Positions 6,394 to 13,886 of a DNA stretch of 16,046 nt are shown here, piece after piece. Under the pieces are notes generated by a model. It ran no database searches. It was not told the DNA's origin and saw only the letters and a program-made list of their open reading frames with translations. The position numbers and the translations under genes are program-made. The first letter of the stretch is position 1; the number at the start of each line of letters is the position of its first letter. The stretch comes from Syntrophorhabdus sp. PtaB.Bin184 (GTDB lineage Bacteria; Desulfobacterota; Syntrophorhabdia; Syntrophorhabdales; Syntrophorhabdaceae), in the NCBI GenBank assembly GCA_002067555.1, contig MVQQ01000238.1:1-16046 (forward strand). The letters are read 5' to 3'.

Positions 6394-6675
6394 GATCTTC
6401 ATGCCACATGCTGCTTAACAATGACCTCCACCGGCGAAGCTTCTTGCGCGCAGGGATTGGGAGACATCCCCGTTTCCCATGTAAAACTCGCCAGTAGCAA
6501 CGGAAGACAGGTAGATCATGCCCCCCATTACGTCTACCCTATTTTCCTCCTGCCACAGAAGCTTCGCCACCCCCCAATAAATCTCGGTGCGACACGCGGC
6601 ATACATGCGGCGATTCAAGAGGAGGATGTTCCCGGCGCGAGCATCCTTGATCACACAACCAACATCCTCCTCTCC
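6394..6675 (-). pseudogene. Apparent C-terminal remnant of a DHH-family phosphoesterase
   Basis: The minus strand is open from 6675 to a TAA at 6415-6417 and reads EEDVGCVIKDARAGNILLLN, then EIYWGVAKLLWQEENRVDVM, then GDVSQSLRARSFAGGGHC. The spacing of GDV, AR, F and GGGH fits the DHHA1 domain of NrnA/RecJ-like phosphoesterases (GDV-x6-AR-x-F-x-GGGH). Directly past the stop the same frame continues AACGMKI, resembling the AAG segment that follows GGGH in the family. An in-frame TAG (6676-6678) bounds the upstream end, so the DHH catalytic half is absent. A possible start exists (GTG 6652-6654 with GGAGG ten to eleven bases before), giving 79 residues, so a small intact gene cannot be excluded. 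The family link is from memory of the motif only. Confidence 0.4.
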
Positions 6676-6683
6676 CTATCTCT

Positions 6684-7376
6684 ATGACCACCCAGGGCAA
6701 GAGAGACTCAACGGTCACGTTGCGCAAGGACTTCGTCCACGCGAGCCCTGAAACCGACGTGAGGCCCTACCCCGGGGTCCTCATAGCCGCGGACGACGGC
6801 GCGACCATGGAGTTCCTCGAATCTTCCGTCGACAGCTGGGGCTACAGGACCATGGTCGTTTTTAATCACAGGGAACTCCTGCACAGGATGGAGCGGGAAC
6901 CGAACGCTCCCCTCGTCATTCTCGACGGGACCATGCAGGGGGTTGACAGCCTGGCGCTGTGCAGGCGTATCCGGCTGTCTCCTGGGAAGGCACGATCCTA
7001 CATTATCCTTCTCACGGCCGATCGACGGGAGGGGCAGGCATTGCCCGACCCCTCCAGCGGGCCTGACGATCTTCTCGCCCGGCCCCTTATAAAAACAGAG
7101 CTCCACGCCCGCGTCAGGACCGGCATACGCATCATGGACCTTGAGGCCGAGGTGTCACAGCTCGTCACCGATCTCGCGCGTGCCGCGCACAAGATCGAAA
7201 GGCTCGGCGGGCTCCTGCCCATATGTTCCCATTGCAAGAAGATACGTGACGACTCAGGATACTGGAACGAGCTGGAAAAATATATCACCGATCATTCCGA
7301 TGCCGAGTTCAGCCACGCCATCTGCCCCGCCTGCCTCGCCAAATACTACCCGGATGTGAAAGATGAATGTCTCTAA
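6684..7376 (+). CDS. Atypical response regulator receiver with C-terminal Cys/His module
   Basis: A 230-residue protein. The receiver domain (about residues 30-150) has an acidic pair at Asp37-Asp38 and phosphoacceptor Asp81 in VILDGTMQGVDS. The usual Lys-Pro near the end is Arg-Pro (LLARPLIKTEL, Arg133). A short coiled-coil linker (LEAEVSQLVTDLARAAHKIE) leads to ICSHCKKIRDDSGYWNELEKY and ending HAICPACLAKYYP. Cys181, Cys184, His211, Cys214 and Cys217 make a likely metal site; this module is common at the C-terminus of PAS and receiver proteins in Desulfobacterota, with unknown function. The gene overlaps the hybrid kinase gene by 14 bases, implying coupled translation and a shared pathway. 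The start lacks a Shine-Dalgarno; the next plausible starts would cut only the N-terminal extension. Confidence 0.85.
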   Translation: MTTQGKRDSTVTLRKDFVHASPETDVRPYPGVLIAADDGATMEFLESSVDSWGYRTMVVFNHRELLHRMEREPNAPLVILDGTMQGVDSLALCRRIRLSPGKARSYIILLTADRREGQALPDPSSGPDDLLARPLIKTELHARVRTGIRIMDLEAEVSQLVTDLARAAHKIERLGGLLPICSHCKKIRDDSGYWNELEKYITDHSDAEFSHAICPACLAKYYPDVKDECL

Positions 7377-9300
7377 CGTTCTGAAGAAAGAAGATGGGGT
7401 CCACGGTGCCATACCGGTGGAGCTTCTCGGGGAAACGGCCCTCGCACTCATCAACGCCACCGACGAACTGGTGGTCCTTGCAGGCGAGAACGGTAATATC
7501 ATAGCCCTCAACAACAAGTTCGCCGCCAGGTACGAGACCGACGGTGTGTCCATCGTGGGCTCATCGGTCTACAACGTTCTCACGGGAGACCTGGCGGCAA
7601 AAACGAGGGACATGGTCCCCAACGTTTTCAGGGACGGAAAGACCGCGAAGTTCGAGGCAAGAACCAGCGGCTCGTGGATGGAAGTGAAGCTTTATCCCAT
7701 TCGGGACAGTCAGGAGAGTATGGGCAAGGTTGCCATATTCATGCGCGACATCACCAGGGAACGCAAGTACGAAGAGGCCCTCCGGGAAAGCGAAAAGAAA
7801 TACCGTCAGATCGTTAACACGGCGAGCGAGGGGATCTGCGTGGCCGACGAGGAGTTCAGGATCACCTTCGTCAATGCTCAGGCCCAGAAGATGTTCGGGT
7901 GTTCCGAAGAGGAAATGCTCGGGAAGTCCCTCGACCAATTTATAGCGGAGGAGGACCTGGAGGACCATTTCGAGAAGAGACAACGCCGGCAGGAAGGGTT
8001 GTCCGACCAGTACGAGCGCCGCTTCAGGAGGAAGGACGGGCAATCCCTCTGGGTCAACGTATCCGCCAGCCCCATCCTGAACAGGAAGAACCGTTTTGTG
8101 GGTTCCATATCCCTTTTTACGGACATCACGGCCCGCAAGCAAATGGAGGACGAACTCCTCAATTTCAGAAAGCTGGAGTCCGTGGGCATCCTTGCGGGCG
8201 GTATCGCCCACGATTTTAATAACCTCCTCATGTCCATGCTGGGATACATCTCTCTCGCGAAAATGTACCTCCCGGAGGCCGAATCGAAGGCGCGGGACAA
8301 GCTCACCGAGGCTGAAAGGACGATCGACAGGGCCAAGGAACTGACGGCCCAACTCCTCACGTTTTCGAGAGGCGGAAGCCCCCTCAAGAAGACCCTCCAT
8401 CTGCAGCCAATCGTCCGCGAGGTCTCGAGGATATCCCTGTCAGGATCACGGATAAAGTGCAGGTACAATTTCCAGGAAAACATATGGCCCGTTGATGCCG
8501 ATGAGACTCAGATCCGGCAGGTCATCCATCAACTCGTCCGGAATGCCCGGGAGGCCATGCCCGAGCACGGTGGTTCCCTTTCCATCTCCGTACGGAACAG
8601 GACGTTTCAGGCAGAGCCGGGAATGATCCTGCCAACAGGGGACTATGTCGAGCTGTCCATCTCCGATACGGGCAAGGGCATCACAAAAGAGCATCTTTCA
8701 CAGATCTTCGACCCCTATTTCACGACGAAGGACTTCGGGTCCCAGAAAGGGATGGGACTTGGTTTGGCCGTGTGCTACTCCATTATAAAAAAACACGGCG
8801 GCCAGATAGAGGTGGAATCACAGGCCGGCGAAGGGGCGACGTTCAATGTGTACCTGCCGGCCCGCCGGGTGGAAGGACCGAAGGAGGAAACCGGACAGGT
8901 CAGGTCCGAATCACGGAACGGGACCCGTCTCAAAGTGCTCATCGCCGACGACGAGCAATCCATCCTTCAGACGACGACGATGCTGCTGACCCACCTCGGC
9001 TATGACGTTACGGGTGTCGCCGACGGCAGGCAGGCCATCGACCTCTACCGCACATCGAAGGAGGCAGGCTTGCATTTCGATGTGGTTATCCTGGACCTCA
9101 TCTCTCCAAACGGACTCGACGGTGTTGAGATACTGAGGCAGCTTCTCGCCATCGATCCCGGTGTTTCAGCCATCCTCTCGAGCGGCTACCCCAATGATCC
9201 CCAGATAATCAACCACAGGGATTACGGATTTAAAGCTGTCCTCGTCAAACCCTACAGAATAGAAGACCTGAATCTGGCTCTGAAACTGGCGAAAGGATAG
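7363..9300 (+). CDS. PAS-PAS hybrid sensor histidine kinase with C-terminal receiver
   Basis: A 645-residue cytoplasmic protein without membrane segments. PAS domain 1 (about residues 22-132, ending FMRDITRERK) and PAS domain 2 (about 142-258, ending LFTDITARKQ) would sense a small ligand or redox state. The dimerisation helix has the H-box GGIAHDFNNLL with phosphorylated His283. The ATPase domain has the N-box HQLVRNAREAM (Asn394), G1 DTGKG (435-439), F-box DPYFTTK and G2 GMGLGL (463-468). The receiver (about 523-643) has acidic Asp529-Asp530, phosphoacceptor Asp578 in VILDLISPNGLDG and Lys629 in LVKP. The phosphorelay is His283 to Asp578, or to the receiver of the overlapping upstream gene or the NtrC-type protein; which one is not shown. 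It ends before a stem-loop shared with convergent cheB. Confidence 0.95.
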   Translation: MNVSNVLKKEDGVHGAIPVELLGETALALINATDELVVLAGENGNIIALNNKFAARYETDGVSIVGSSVYNVLTGDLAAKTRDMVPNVFRDGKTAKFEARTSGSWMEVKLYPIRDSQESMGKVAIFMRDITRERKYEEALRESEKKYRQIVNTASEGICVADEEFRITFVNAQAQKMFGCSEEEMLGKSLDQFIAEEDLEDHFEKRQRRQEGLSDQYERRFRRKDGQSLWVNVSASPILNRKNRFVGSISLFTDITARKQMEDELLNFRKLESVGILAGGIAHDFNNLLMSMLGYISLAKMYLPEAESKARDKLTEAERTIDRAKELTAQLLTFSRGGSPLKKTLHLQPIVREVSRISLSGSRIKCRYNFQENIWPVDADETQIRQVIHQLVRNAREAMPEHGGSLSISVRNRTFQAEPGMILPTGDYVELSISDTGKGITKEHLSQIFDPYFTTKDFGSQKGMGLGLAVCYSIIKKHGGQIEVESQAGEGATFNVYLPARRVEGPKEETGQVRSESRNGTRLKVLIADDEQSILQTTTMLLTHLGYDVTGVADGRQAIDLYRTSKEAGLHFDVVILDLISPNGLDGVEILRQLLAIDPGVSAILSSGYPNDPQIINHRDYGFKAVLVKPYRIEDLNLALKLAKG

Positions 9301-9308
9301 AGAAGACG

Positions 9309-9362
9309 GGTAATGGATGATAGGGAGAGATTGCTTTTTCCCATCACCTATGACCCATTACC
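9309..9362. terminator. Bidirectional stem-loop between convergent kinase and cheB genes
   Basis: GGTAATGG (9309-9316) pairs with CCATTACC (9355-9362), and the inner ATAGG (9320-9324) pairs with CCTAT (9347-9351). An alternative inner hairpin, GGGA with TCCC, has a TTTTT run in its loop. The element fills the 83-base gap between two converging stop codons and is built from ATGGGTGA/ATGGGTAA-like words, so it is also low-complexity repeat DNA. Confidence 0.5.
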
Positions 9363-9383
9363 TATCACCTGTCCTCTCTCTTT

Positions 9384-10457
9384 CTATCCGCTTTCCCTCA
9401 TGACTATACCGGCTATGTTGCCGAGGGGAGCCACCGTATTGACCGCACCCAGTTTGATGGCTTCTTTCGGCATGCCGAAGACGACGCATGTGGCTTCGTC
9501 TTGGGCCACCGTGTAGGCCCCGGCTTCCCTCATTTCGAGCATACCCCTGGCTCCGTCGTCGCCCATCCCCGTCATGATGACGCCAACGGCGTTCTTCCCG
9601 GCGTAGCGCGCCGCCGACCGGAAGAGGACATCGACGGACGGCCTGTGGCGCGATACCAGCGGGCCGTCCTTTACCTCGACATAGTATCTCGCGCCGCTTC
9701 TCTTGAGAAGGGTGTGCCTGTTGCCCGGGGCGATGAGGACGCGTCCCCGGACGACGGTGTCGTCGTTCCCTGCCTCCTTCACGGAGACCCGGCATATCCC
9801 GTCGAGCCTTTTTGCAAAGGCGGCCGTGAAGTGTTCCGGCATGTGCTGGACGATGACCATTCCCGGGGCGTCAAGGGGCAGTGCCTCGAGGAAACTCTTG
9901 AGGGCCTCTGTCCCGCCCGTCGACGCGCCCACGACGACGACACGCTCCGTTGTCTGGATCATGGCGCGGGAATTGGGCTTTTCGATCACGGCGTCGGCGG
10001 TCAGTTTCGGTTCCACCTTTATGAAGCCGTTGTTCTTTTTCGCGCGGCCGAGGCGTGCCTCCGCCGCCGCCTTCACGGTATCGCAGATGATAACCTTCGA
10101 TTCCTCGAGGTACTGCTTAACACCCATCCGGGGCTTCTCTATGATCTCCACCGCGCCGTACTCCAGCGCCTTCATCGCCGTCTCGGAGTTCTTCTCCGTG
10201 AGGCTCGAACACATGACGACGGGAATGGGCCTCTGGGTCATGATCTTGTGAAGAAAGGTGATCCCGTCCATGCGGGGCATTTCCACGTCAAGGGTTATGA
10301 CGTCGGGAACAACGCGTTTCATGATGTCGGCGGCGACAAAGGGGTCCCTGGCGGACCCTACAACCTGCAACCCCGGATCGGATTGCAAAACCTCTTCGAG
10401 AACCTGTCTTACCACTGCTGAATCGTCGACGATCAGGACCTTGATCTTCTCTGCCAT
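9384..10457 (-). CDS. cheB: Chemotaxis protein-glutamate methylesterase/deamidase CheB
   Basis: A 357-residue CheB of normal length. It removes methyl groups from glutamates of chemoreceptors and can deamidate glutamines. The receiver domain (1-120) has Asp11/Asp12, phosphoacceptor Asp57 in ITLDVEMPRMDG and Lys108 in IEKP. A linker of about 50 residues leads to the esterase domain (about 170-355) with catalytic Ser179 (VVGASTGG), His205 (IVQHMPEHFT) and Asp301 (TGMGDDGA). The spacing equals that of the E. coli triad Ser164/His190/Asp286. GGAGG lies six bases before the ATG. It is last in the minus-strand che operon, 22 bases after cheR, and should be activated by phosphoryl transfer from a CheA not encoded in this window. 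Confidence 0.97.
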   Translation of the reverse strand: MAEKIKVLIVDDSAVVRQVLEEVLQSDPGLQVVGSARDPFVAADIMKRVVPDVITLDVEMPRMDGITFLHKIMTQRPIPVVMCSSLTEKNSETAMKALEYGAVEIIEKPRMGVKQYLEESKVIICDTVKAAAEARLGRAKKNNGFIKVEPKLTADAVIEKPNSRAMIQTTERVVVVGASTGGTEALKSFLEALPLDAPGMVIVQHMPEHFTAAFAKRLDGICRVSVKEAGNDDTVVRGRVLIAPGNRHTLLKRSGARYYVEVKDGPLVSRHRPSVDVLFRSAARYAGKNAVGVIMTGMGDDGARGMLEMREAGAYTVAQDEATCVVFGMPKEAIKLGAVNTVAPLGNIAGIVMRESG

Positions 10458-10479
10458 GGTGCCTCCGCTTATGCCCTGT

Positions 10480-11391
10480 TCATGCCCTTCTGAGTGTGGC
10501 TGATGTGATGGTTTTTCTGTACACCGTCGGCGCGACCTGTTCGAGAGGAAGGTCCATGCCGAAGAGTGTCTCCGAATGGCCCATGAAGATGTACCCGTTC
10601 GGCTTCAGGCATCTGCAGAACTTGTTGAGGAGCCTCTCCTGAACGGTCTTGTCGAAGTAGATGATGACGTTCCTGCAGAAGATGACGTCTATCTTCTCCC
10701 GGAATCCGAAATCACCGTCCATGAAATTGAGCCTTCGAAAGGAAACACGGGACCGTATCTCAGGAGCTATCCGGAAGAGACCTGACCCGGGGTTTTTGCT
10801 TTTCAAGAGGAATTTCTTCTTGATATCGAGGGGTATGGGCAATACTTTGTCCTCCTCGTAGATCGCCTTCTGGCCTTTCTCCAGGACACGCCGGGAGATA
10901 TCCGTCGCAATGACCTGAAATGGCAGCGGTTCGACCCCGCCTGCATCGGCGAAGTCCTGCACCACCATTGCTATGGTATAAGGTTCTTCGCCGCTGGAAC
11001 ATCCGGCGCTCCAGATGGTCAGTCTGTTGGACACGGTAAATCTGTCATTTCTCAGAAGCGCGGGCAGCACCCTCGAGGTGAGGTAGTTGAAATGAGCCGG
11101 CTCCCGGAAGAAATCCGTCTTGTTCGTTGTCACCTCGTCTATCATGCTCGTCAGCTCGTCGCTTCGCCCTTCATCGCTGAAGAGGTACTTGCAGTACTCC
11201 TCGAAAGACCTCATTCCCAGTTTGCGGAGCCGCTTCTGGAGCCTTCCTTCCAGCATGACCTTCTTGACGGGGGTTATCTTGATCCCCACCTGGTCGTGGA
11301 TGAAAACGGTCAGTTCCTCGAAGAGCTTCTTCGAGAGCCTGACGGAACCGTAGTCGGCGTTACGGCCTCGTGAATCGTCGGGGCGCGCCAT
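10480..11391 (-). CDS. cheR: Chemotaxis protein methyltransferase CheR
   Basis: A 303-residue S-adenosylmethionine-dependent methyltransferase that methylates receptor glutamates, opposing CheB. The N-terminal helical domain includes ITPVKKVMLEGRLQKRLRKL. The catalytic domain has TTNKTDFFREPAHF, the SAM-binding loop IWSAGCSSGEEPYTIAM, the acidic motif VIATDISRRVLEKGQ and IDVIFCRNVIIYFD, then GYIFMGHSETLFG. I chose the ATG at 11391, not the GTG three codons upstream at 11400, because the AGGAGG Shine-Dalgarno (complement of 11400-11405) is eight bases before the ATG and overlaps the GTG. That Shine-Dalgarno also overlaps the stop codon of the upstream cheY, so translation of the two is probably coupled. 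Confidence 0.97.
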   Translation of the reverse strand: MARPDDSRGRNADYGSVRLSKKLFEELTVFIHDQVGIKITPVKKVMLEGRLQKRLRKLGMRSFEEYCKYLFSDEGRSDELTSMIDEVTTNKTDFFREPAHFNYLTSRVLPALLRNDRFTVSNRLTIWSAGCSSGEEPYTIAMVVQDFADAGGVEPLPFQVIATDISRRVLEKGQKAIYEEDKVLPIPLDIKKKFLLKSKNPGSGLFRIAPEIRSRVSFRRLNFMDGDFGFREKIDVIFCRNVIIYFDKTVQERLLNKFCRCLKPNGYIFMGHSETLFGMDLPLEQVAPTVYRKTITSATLRRA

Positions 11392-11403
11392 CACCGGCAC
11401 CTC

Positions 11404-11766
11404 CTATCCCAGAACTTTTTTTACTACAGCCAGGAGCTGATCGGGCTTGAAAGGTTTCACTATCCAGCCCGTGGCACCGGCGCTCTTACCTTCCTGTTTC
11501 TTGCTGTCCTGGGATTCCGTCGTGAGCATGATGATGGGTATGAACTTGTACTCAGCCTTGCTTCGGACTTCCTTGATGAGTCCTATCCCGTCGAGATTGG
11601 GCATGTTGAGGTCCGTCACGATCATATGGATCCCCGAGCCGTTAAGCTTTGACAGGGCGTCCTGCCCGTCACTTGCCTCAACCGTCTCGTAGCCCGCATT
11701 CTTGAGAGTGAAGCTGACCATCTGGCGGACACTGACAGAATCATCGACAGTCATGATACGTTTCAT
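11404..11766 (-). CDS. CheY-like single-domain response regulator (second copy)
   Basis: A 120-residue stand-alone receiver: acidic Asp8-Asp9 (TVDDSVSVRQMV), phosphoacceptor Asp52 (IVTDLNMPNLDG), Thr82/Thr83 in IIMLTTES and Lys104 in IVKPFKPDQL. It has no output domain, so it signals by binding a partner such as a flagellar switch, pilus motor or another che protein. The ATG at 11766 is preferred over the GTG one codon earlier because GGAGG (complement of 11776-11780) is nine bases upstream. It lies 52 bases after the MCP-like gene and 12 bases before cheR. It is clearly different in sequence from the cheY at 14380-14754, so the two probably have different partners. Confidence 0.95.
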   Translation of the reverse strand: MKRIMTVDDSVSVRQMVSFTLKNAGYETVEASDGQDALSKLNGSGIHMIVTDLNMPNLDGIGLIKEVRSKAEYKFIPIIMLTTESQDSKKQEGKSAGATGWIVKPFKPDQLLAVVKKVLG

Positions 11767-11821
11767 CACCGTATTCCTCCTTGTGGATCAAGATGCATGT
11801 GCAGACTCACGGTGTTTATCA

Positions 11822-13636
11822 TCAAAAGAGCTCCACGTTGTCTCCGAGATCGTCGTTGCAAGCAACATCGTCCCCGGCCGGGGACGGGGTCCGTTCCTCC
11901 CTGTCCTTCCCGGCGAAGGGGATGACATTCGACGCGATGCTCCTGTGGATGACCCTCTCTCTCTGCATCGTGTAGTTGCTCTCGATGTACGCGAGGGACA
12001 GGCTCCGGGCCTTCTCGAGTTCCTCGCGGGAAACGGCCTCCCTTGCCGCCATGATGACCTCATCGAAGTGAACGGCAAGTCCGGCCGCCTCCCGTTTGAG
12101 ATCCCTGTGGACGGTTATGCTGTCGATCGTCTCTTCGATGAGGCTGGAGAGGCTGCGGCTTCCCCCTTCTATTTCCTTCACAAGACCGATGACACCGTCG
12201 TTCATGCTTTTGAGCTCTCCAAGAAGCCCGGACAGTTCGTCGATGATACCGCGACTGTCGGACTGCTCATCTCCCGTTTCCCGGCTGACTGCGGCCTGAA
12301 GCCCCTGTGTGGCCACGACCACCTGCCTCAAGAGCTCGGAGATGGTGGTCTTCTGTGACGTGGCATCTATGGAAAGGTGCCATATCGCCTCGGCAATCAC
12401 TCCCAGCGGCGCGCCTTCAACGCCGGTGTGGGCCGACTTGACGCGGGCGTTGACGGCAATGAGCTCGATCTCCTCGCCGATCTCCTCGATATCATCGACA
12501 AGGCCGGAGATGGTCGACACCGCGGAGGAAAGTTCCCCCATCGCGTCGACAAATTCACCTTCGGCACGGCCCGTATCCTCCAGCCTGCCGATGACGGCCG
12601 TCGTTCCTGACTCGATGTTGGACAAGAAGGTGCTCGCGATGAGGTCCGTTCCACCGGTGATCTTCTGGATATCGTCAAGGATCCTGAAAACGTTTTTCAC
12701 AACGCCCCGGAGGTTCTCGACGATGGCGTCCACAGCGTGGACGAACTTGTTCTCCGCATCGGAGAGCTGGGCCTTCTGCAGTTCGCAGGCAATGGCGGCT
12801 TCGGCCACGAGTTCCGGTGCGTACGGCGCTGCGTGGCTGCTCGCGTTCATCACCTCCGGCGCGGTGCCCAGCTTGCCTTCCATTGCCGCGAGCACATCCC
12901 TGATGTGCTCCACCTGCTGACGGGTTATATCGTGGAACTGCATGGACATCACGACCTCGCCCACCTGCTTCGAAGTCGCGTTGAACCGGCTGAGCATGGA
13001 ATCGGCCGCCGTGAGGGAAAGGTCGTGCCTTTCCTCGAGCAGCGCGATGCTCGATCCTATGTTCCCGAGCACCTCGCTGATGTAACCCCTGCTTTTCTCG
13101 TTTATGCTCACTATCCTTGCTAGAGTGGCCTCGGCGAGCGACATGAGAGAGCGCCGGTGGCTCTCGATACCCGCAGACTTGTCGTGGATAAGCGCCGAAA
13201 GCTGTTCCACGTCGCCGGCGAGGTTGATAAAATCACTCTCCATCTTCTTCAACTGCGCGCTCTCTATCTTCGTTGATATGGCCAGGATCTTCAGCGTTTT
13301 GACAATCTTGCGGAAATTCGCCAGGGGATCGCCGACATGCGACACGGCGGTGAGAACGTCATTGAGGGCGGTCATGCCTGATGCGAACCTGCGGTCGGAT
13401 CCCCCGATGTGTCTGTCCATCTTCTCCAGGATCTCGCGAAAGCGGCCTATCGTGCCTTTCATAACGGAACTGTCGAGCATACTCACCAGGGATGACGCCT
13501 GGCGCGATATCTCCTCGACCTCCCTGTATACCTCGTTGAGACGGGAGCCTATGAAGAGGAACTGTTCTTCCGTGCCCGGGATCAGCCGGCCCACGCGCGC
13601 CGCCAGCCCTTCGATTCCACTTCTGATATCATCCAT
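11822..13636 (-). CDS. Soluble MCP-like coiled-coil protein with CheZ-like motif
   Basis: A 604-residue, almost entirely helical protein without membrane segments or a recognisable ligand domain. Two segments resemble the signalling hairpin tip of methyl-accepting chemotaxis proteins: LKILAISTKIESAQ (about residues 115-128) and IELIAVNARVKSAHTG (about 390-405), each followed by a helix like the usual VVAEEVRKLA. Both lack the standard Glu/Arg core, so normal CheA/CheW docking is doubtful. Between them, VMSMQFHDITRQQVEHIRDV has Asp236 and Gln240, the D-x3-Q spacing of CheZ (Asp143/Gln147). The C-terminal tail is charged and disordered, with no CheR/CheB-binding pentapeptide. A sigma-28-like promoter precedes it. 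It is first gene of the unit with cheY, cheR and cheB. Likely a chemotaxis signalling adaptor or phosphatase; exact role unknown. Confidence 0.75.
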   Translation of the reverse strand: MDDIRSGIEGLAARVGRLIPGTEEQFLFIGSRLNEVYREVEEISRQASSLVSMLDSSVMKGTIGRFREILEKMDRHIGGSDRRFASGMTALNDVLTAVSHVGDPLANFRKIVKTLKILAISTKIESAQLKKMESDFINLAGDVEQLSALIHDKSAGIESHRRSLMSLAEATLARIVSINEKSRGYISEVLGNIGSSIALLEERHDLSLTAADSMLSRFNATSKQVGEVVMSMQFHDITRQQVEHIRDVLAAMEGKLGTAPEVMNASSHAAPYAPELVAEAAIACELQKAQLSDAENKFVHAVDAIVENLRGVVKNVFRILDDIQKITGGTDLIASTFLSNIESGTTAVIGRLEDTGRAEGEFVDAMGELSSAVSTISGLVDDIEEIGEEIELIAVNARVKSAHTGVEGAPLGVIAEAIWHLSIDATSQKTTISELLRQVVVATQGLQAAVSRETGDEQSDSRGIIDELSGLLGELKSMNDGVIGLVKEIEGGSRSLSSLIEETIDSITVHRDLKREAAGLAVHFDEVIMAAREAVSREELEKARSLSLAYIESNYTMQRERVIHRSIASNVIPFAGKDREERTPSPAGDDVACNDDLGDNVELF

Positions 13637-13708
13637 ACATTCCGACCTTTCCTCGATTCATTGGTTCAGTCCTTCAGAGGTAAAGCTCCGACGCTTTCAT
13701 ACTCTAAG

Positions 13709-13735
13709 TTGTCGCTGTTCGGGGAGATAACTTAA
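13709..13735 (-). promoter_or_regulatory. Sigma-28-like promoter of the MCP-like/cheY/cheR/cheB unit
   Basis: Read on the minus strand: TTAAGTTA (13728-13735), 11 bases, AGCGACAA (13709-13716). The consensus is TAAAGTTT-N11-GCCGATAA; the match is 6 of 8 and 5 of 8 with the exact spacer. It lies about 73 bases before the ATG and after the terminator at 13804-13843. The same octamer and spacing occur before the other che unit. Confidence 0.5.
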
Positions 13736-13747
13736 GTGACTAAAACC

Positions 13748-13771
13748 GGTTTCAGGTCTCAGGTTTCAGGG
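13748..13771. repeat. Tandem TTTCAGG words, second copy of a dispersed 15-mer
   Basis: Three successive words, TTTCAGG-TCTCAGG-TTTCAGG, in a stretch beginning GG. The 15-mer GTTTCAGGTCTCAGG at 13749-13763 is identical to 6126-6140. It lies in the spacer between the che promoter and the terminator of the upstream che unit, and has no coding sense that I can see. Confidence 0.6.
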
Positions 13772-13803
13772 AGAGGATGCGCACACTTTTCCTGCGGAAC
13801 AAA

Positions 13804-13843
13804 CAGGGTTCGGGAAGGCGTTTCTGTCCGTTCCCGAACCCTG
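13804..13843 (-). terminator. Strong intrinsic terminator after the cheX-like gene
   Basis: CAGGGTTCGGGAA (13804-13816) and TTCCCGAACCCTG (13831-13843) form a perfect 13-base-pair stem with a 14-base loop. On the minus strand the stem is followed by TTTGTT. It lies 43 bases after the stop of the cheX-like gene and separates the two che units. Confidence 0.75.
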
Positions 13844-13886
13844 AGAATTGTTTCTTATCGTTCCCTGTTCCCTGGCCGCTTCTCTC

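Noticed and set aside
6346..6687. Plus-strand 113-residue frame whose stop overlaps the response-regulator ATG (ATGA)
   Set aside because: It is antisense to the DHHA1-like remnant, has no family-like features or Shine-Dalgarno, and begins before the sigma-54 promoter; the ATGA overlap is probably chance.
9501..10421. Plus-strand 306-codon open frame opposite cheB
   Set aside because: Antisense shadow of cheB, whose catalytic triad and receiver are intact.
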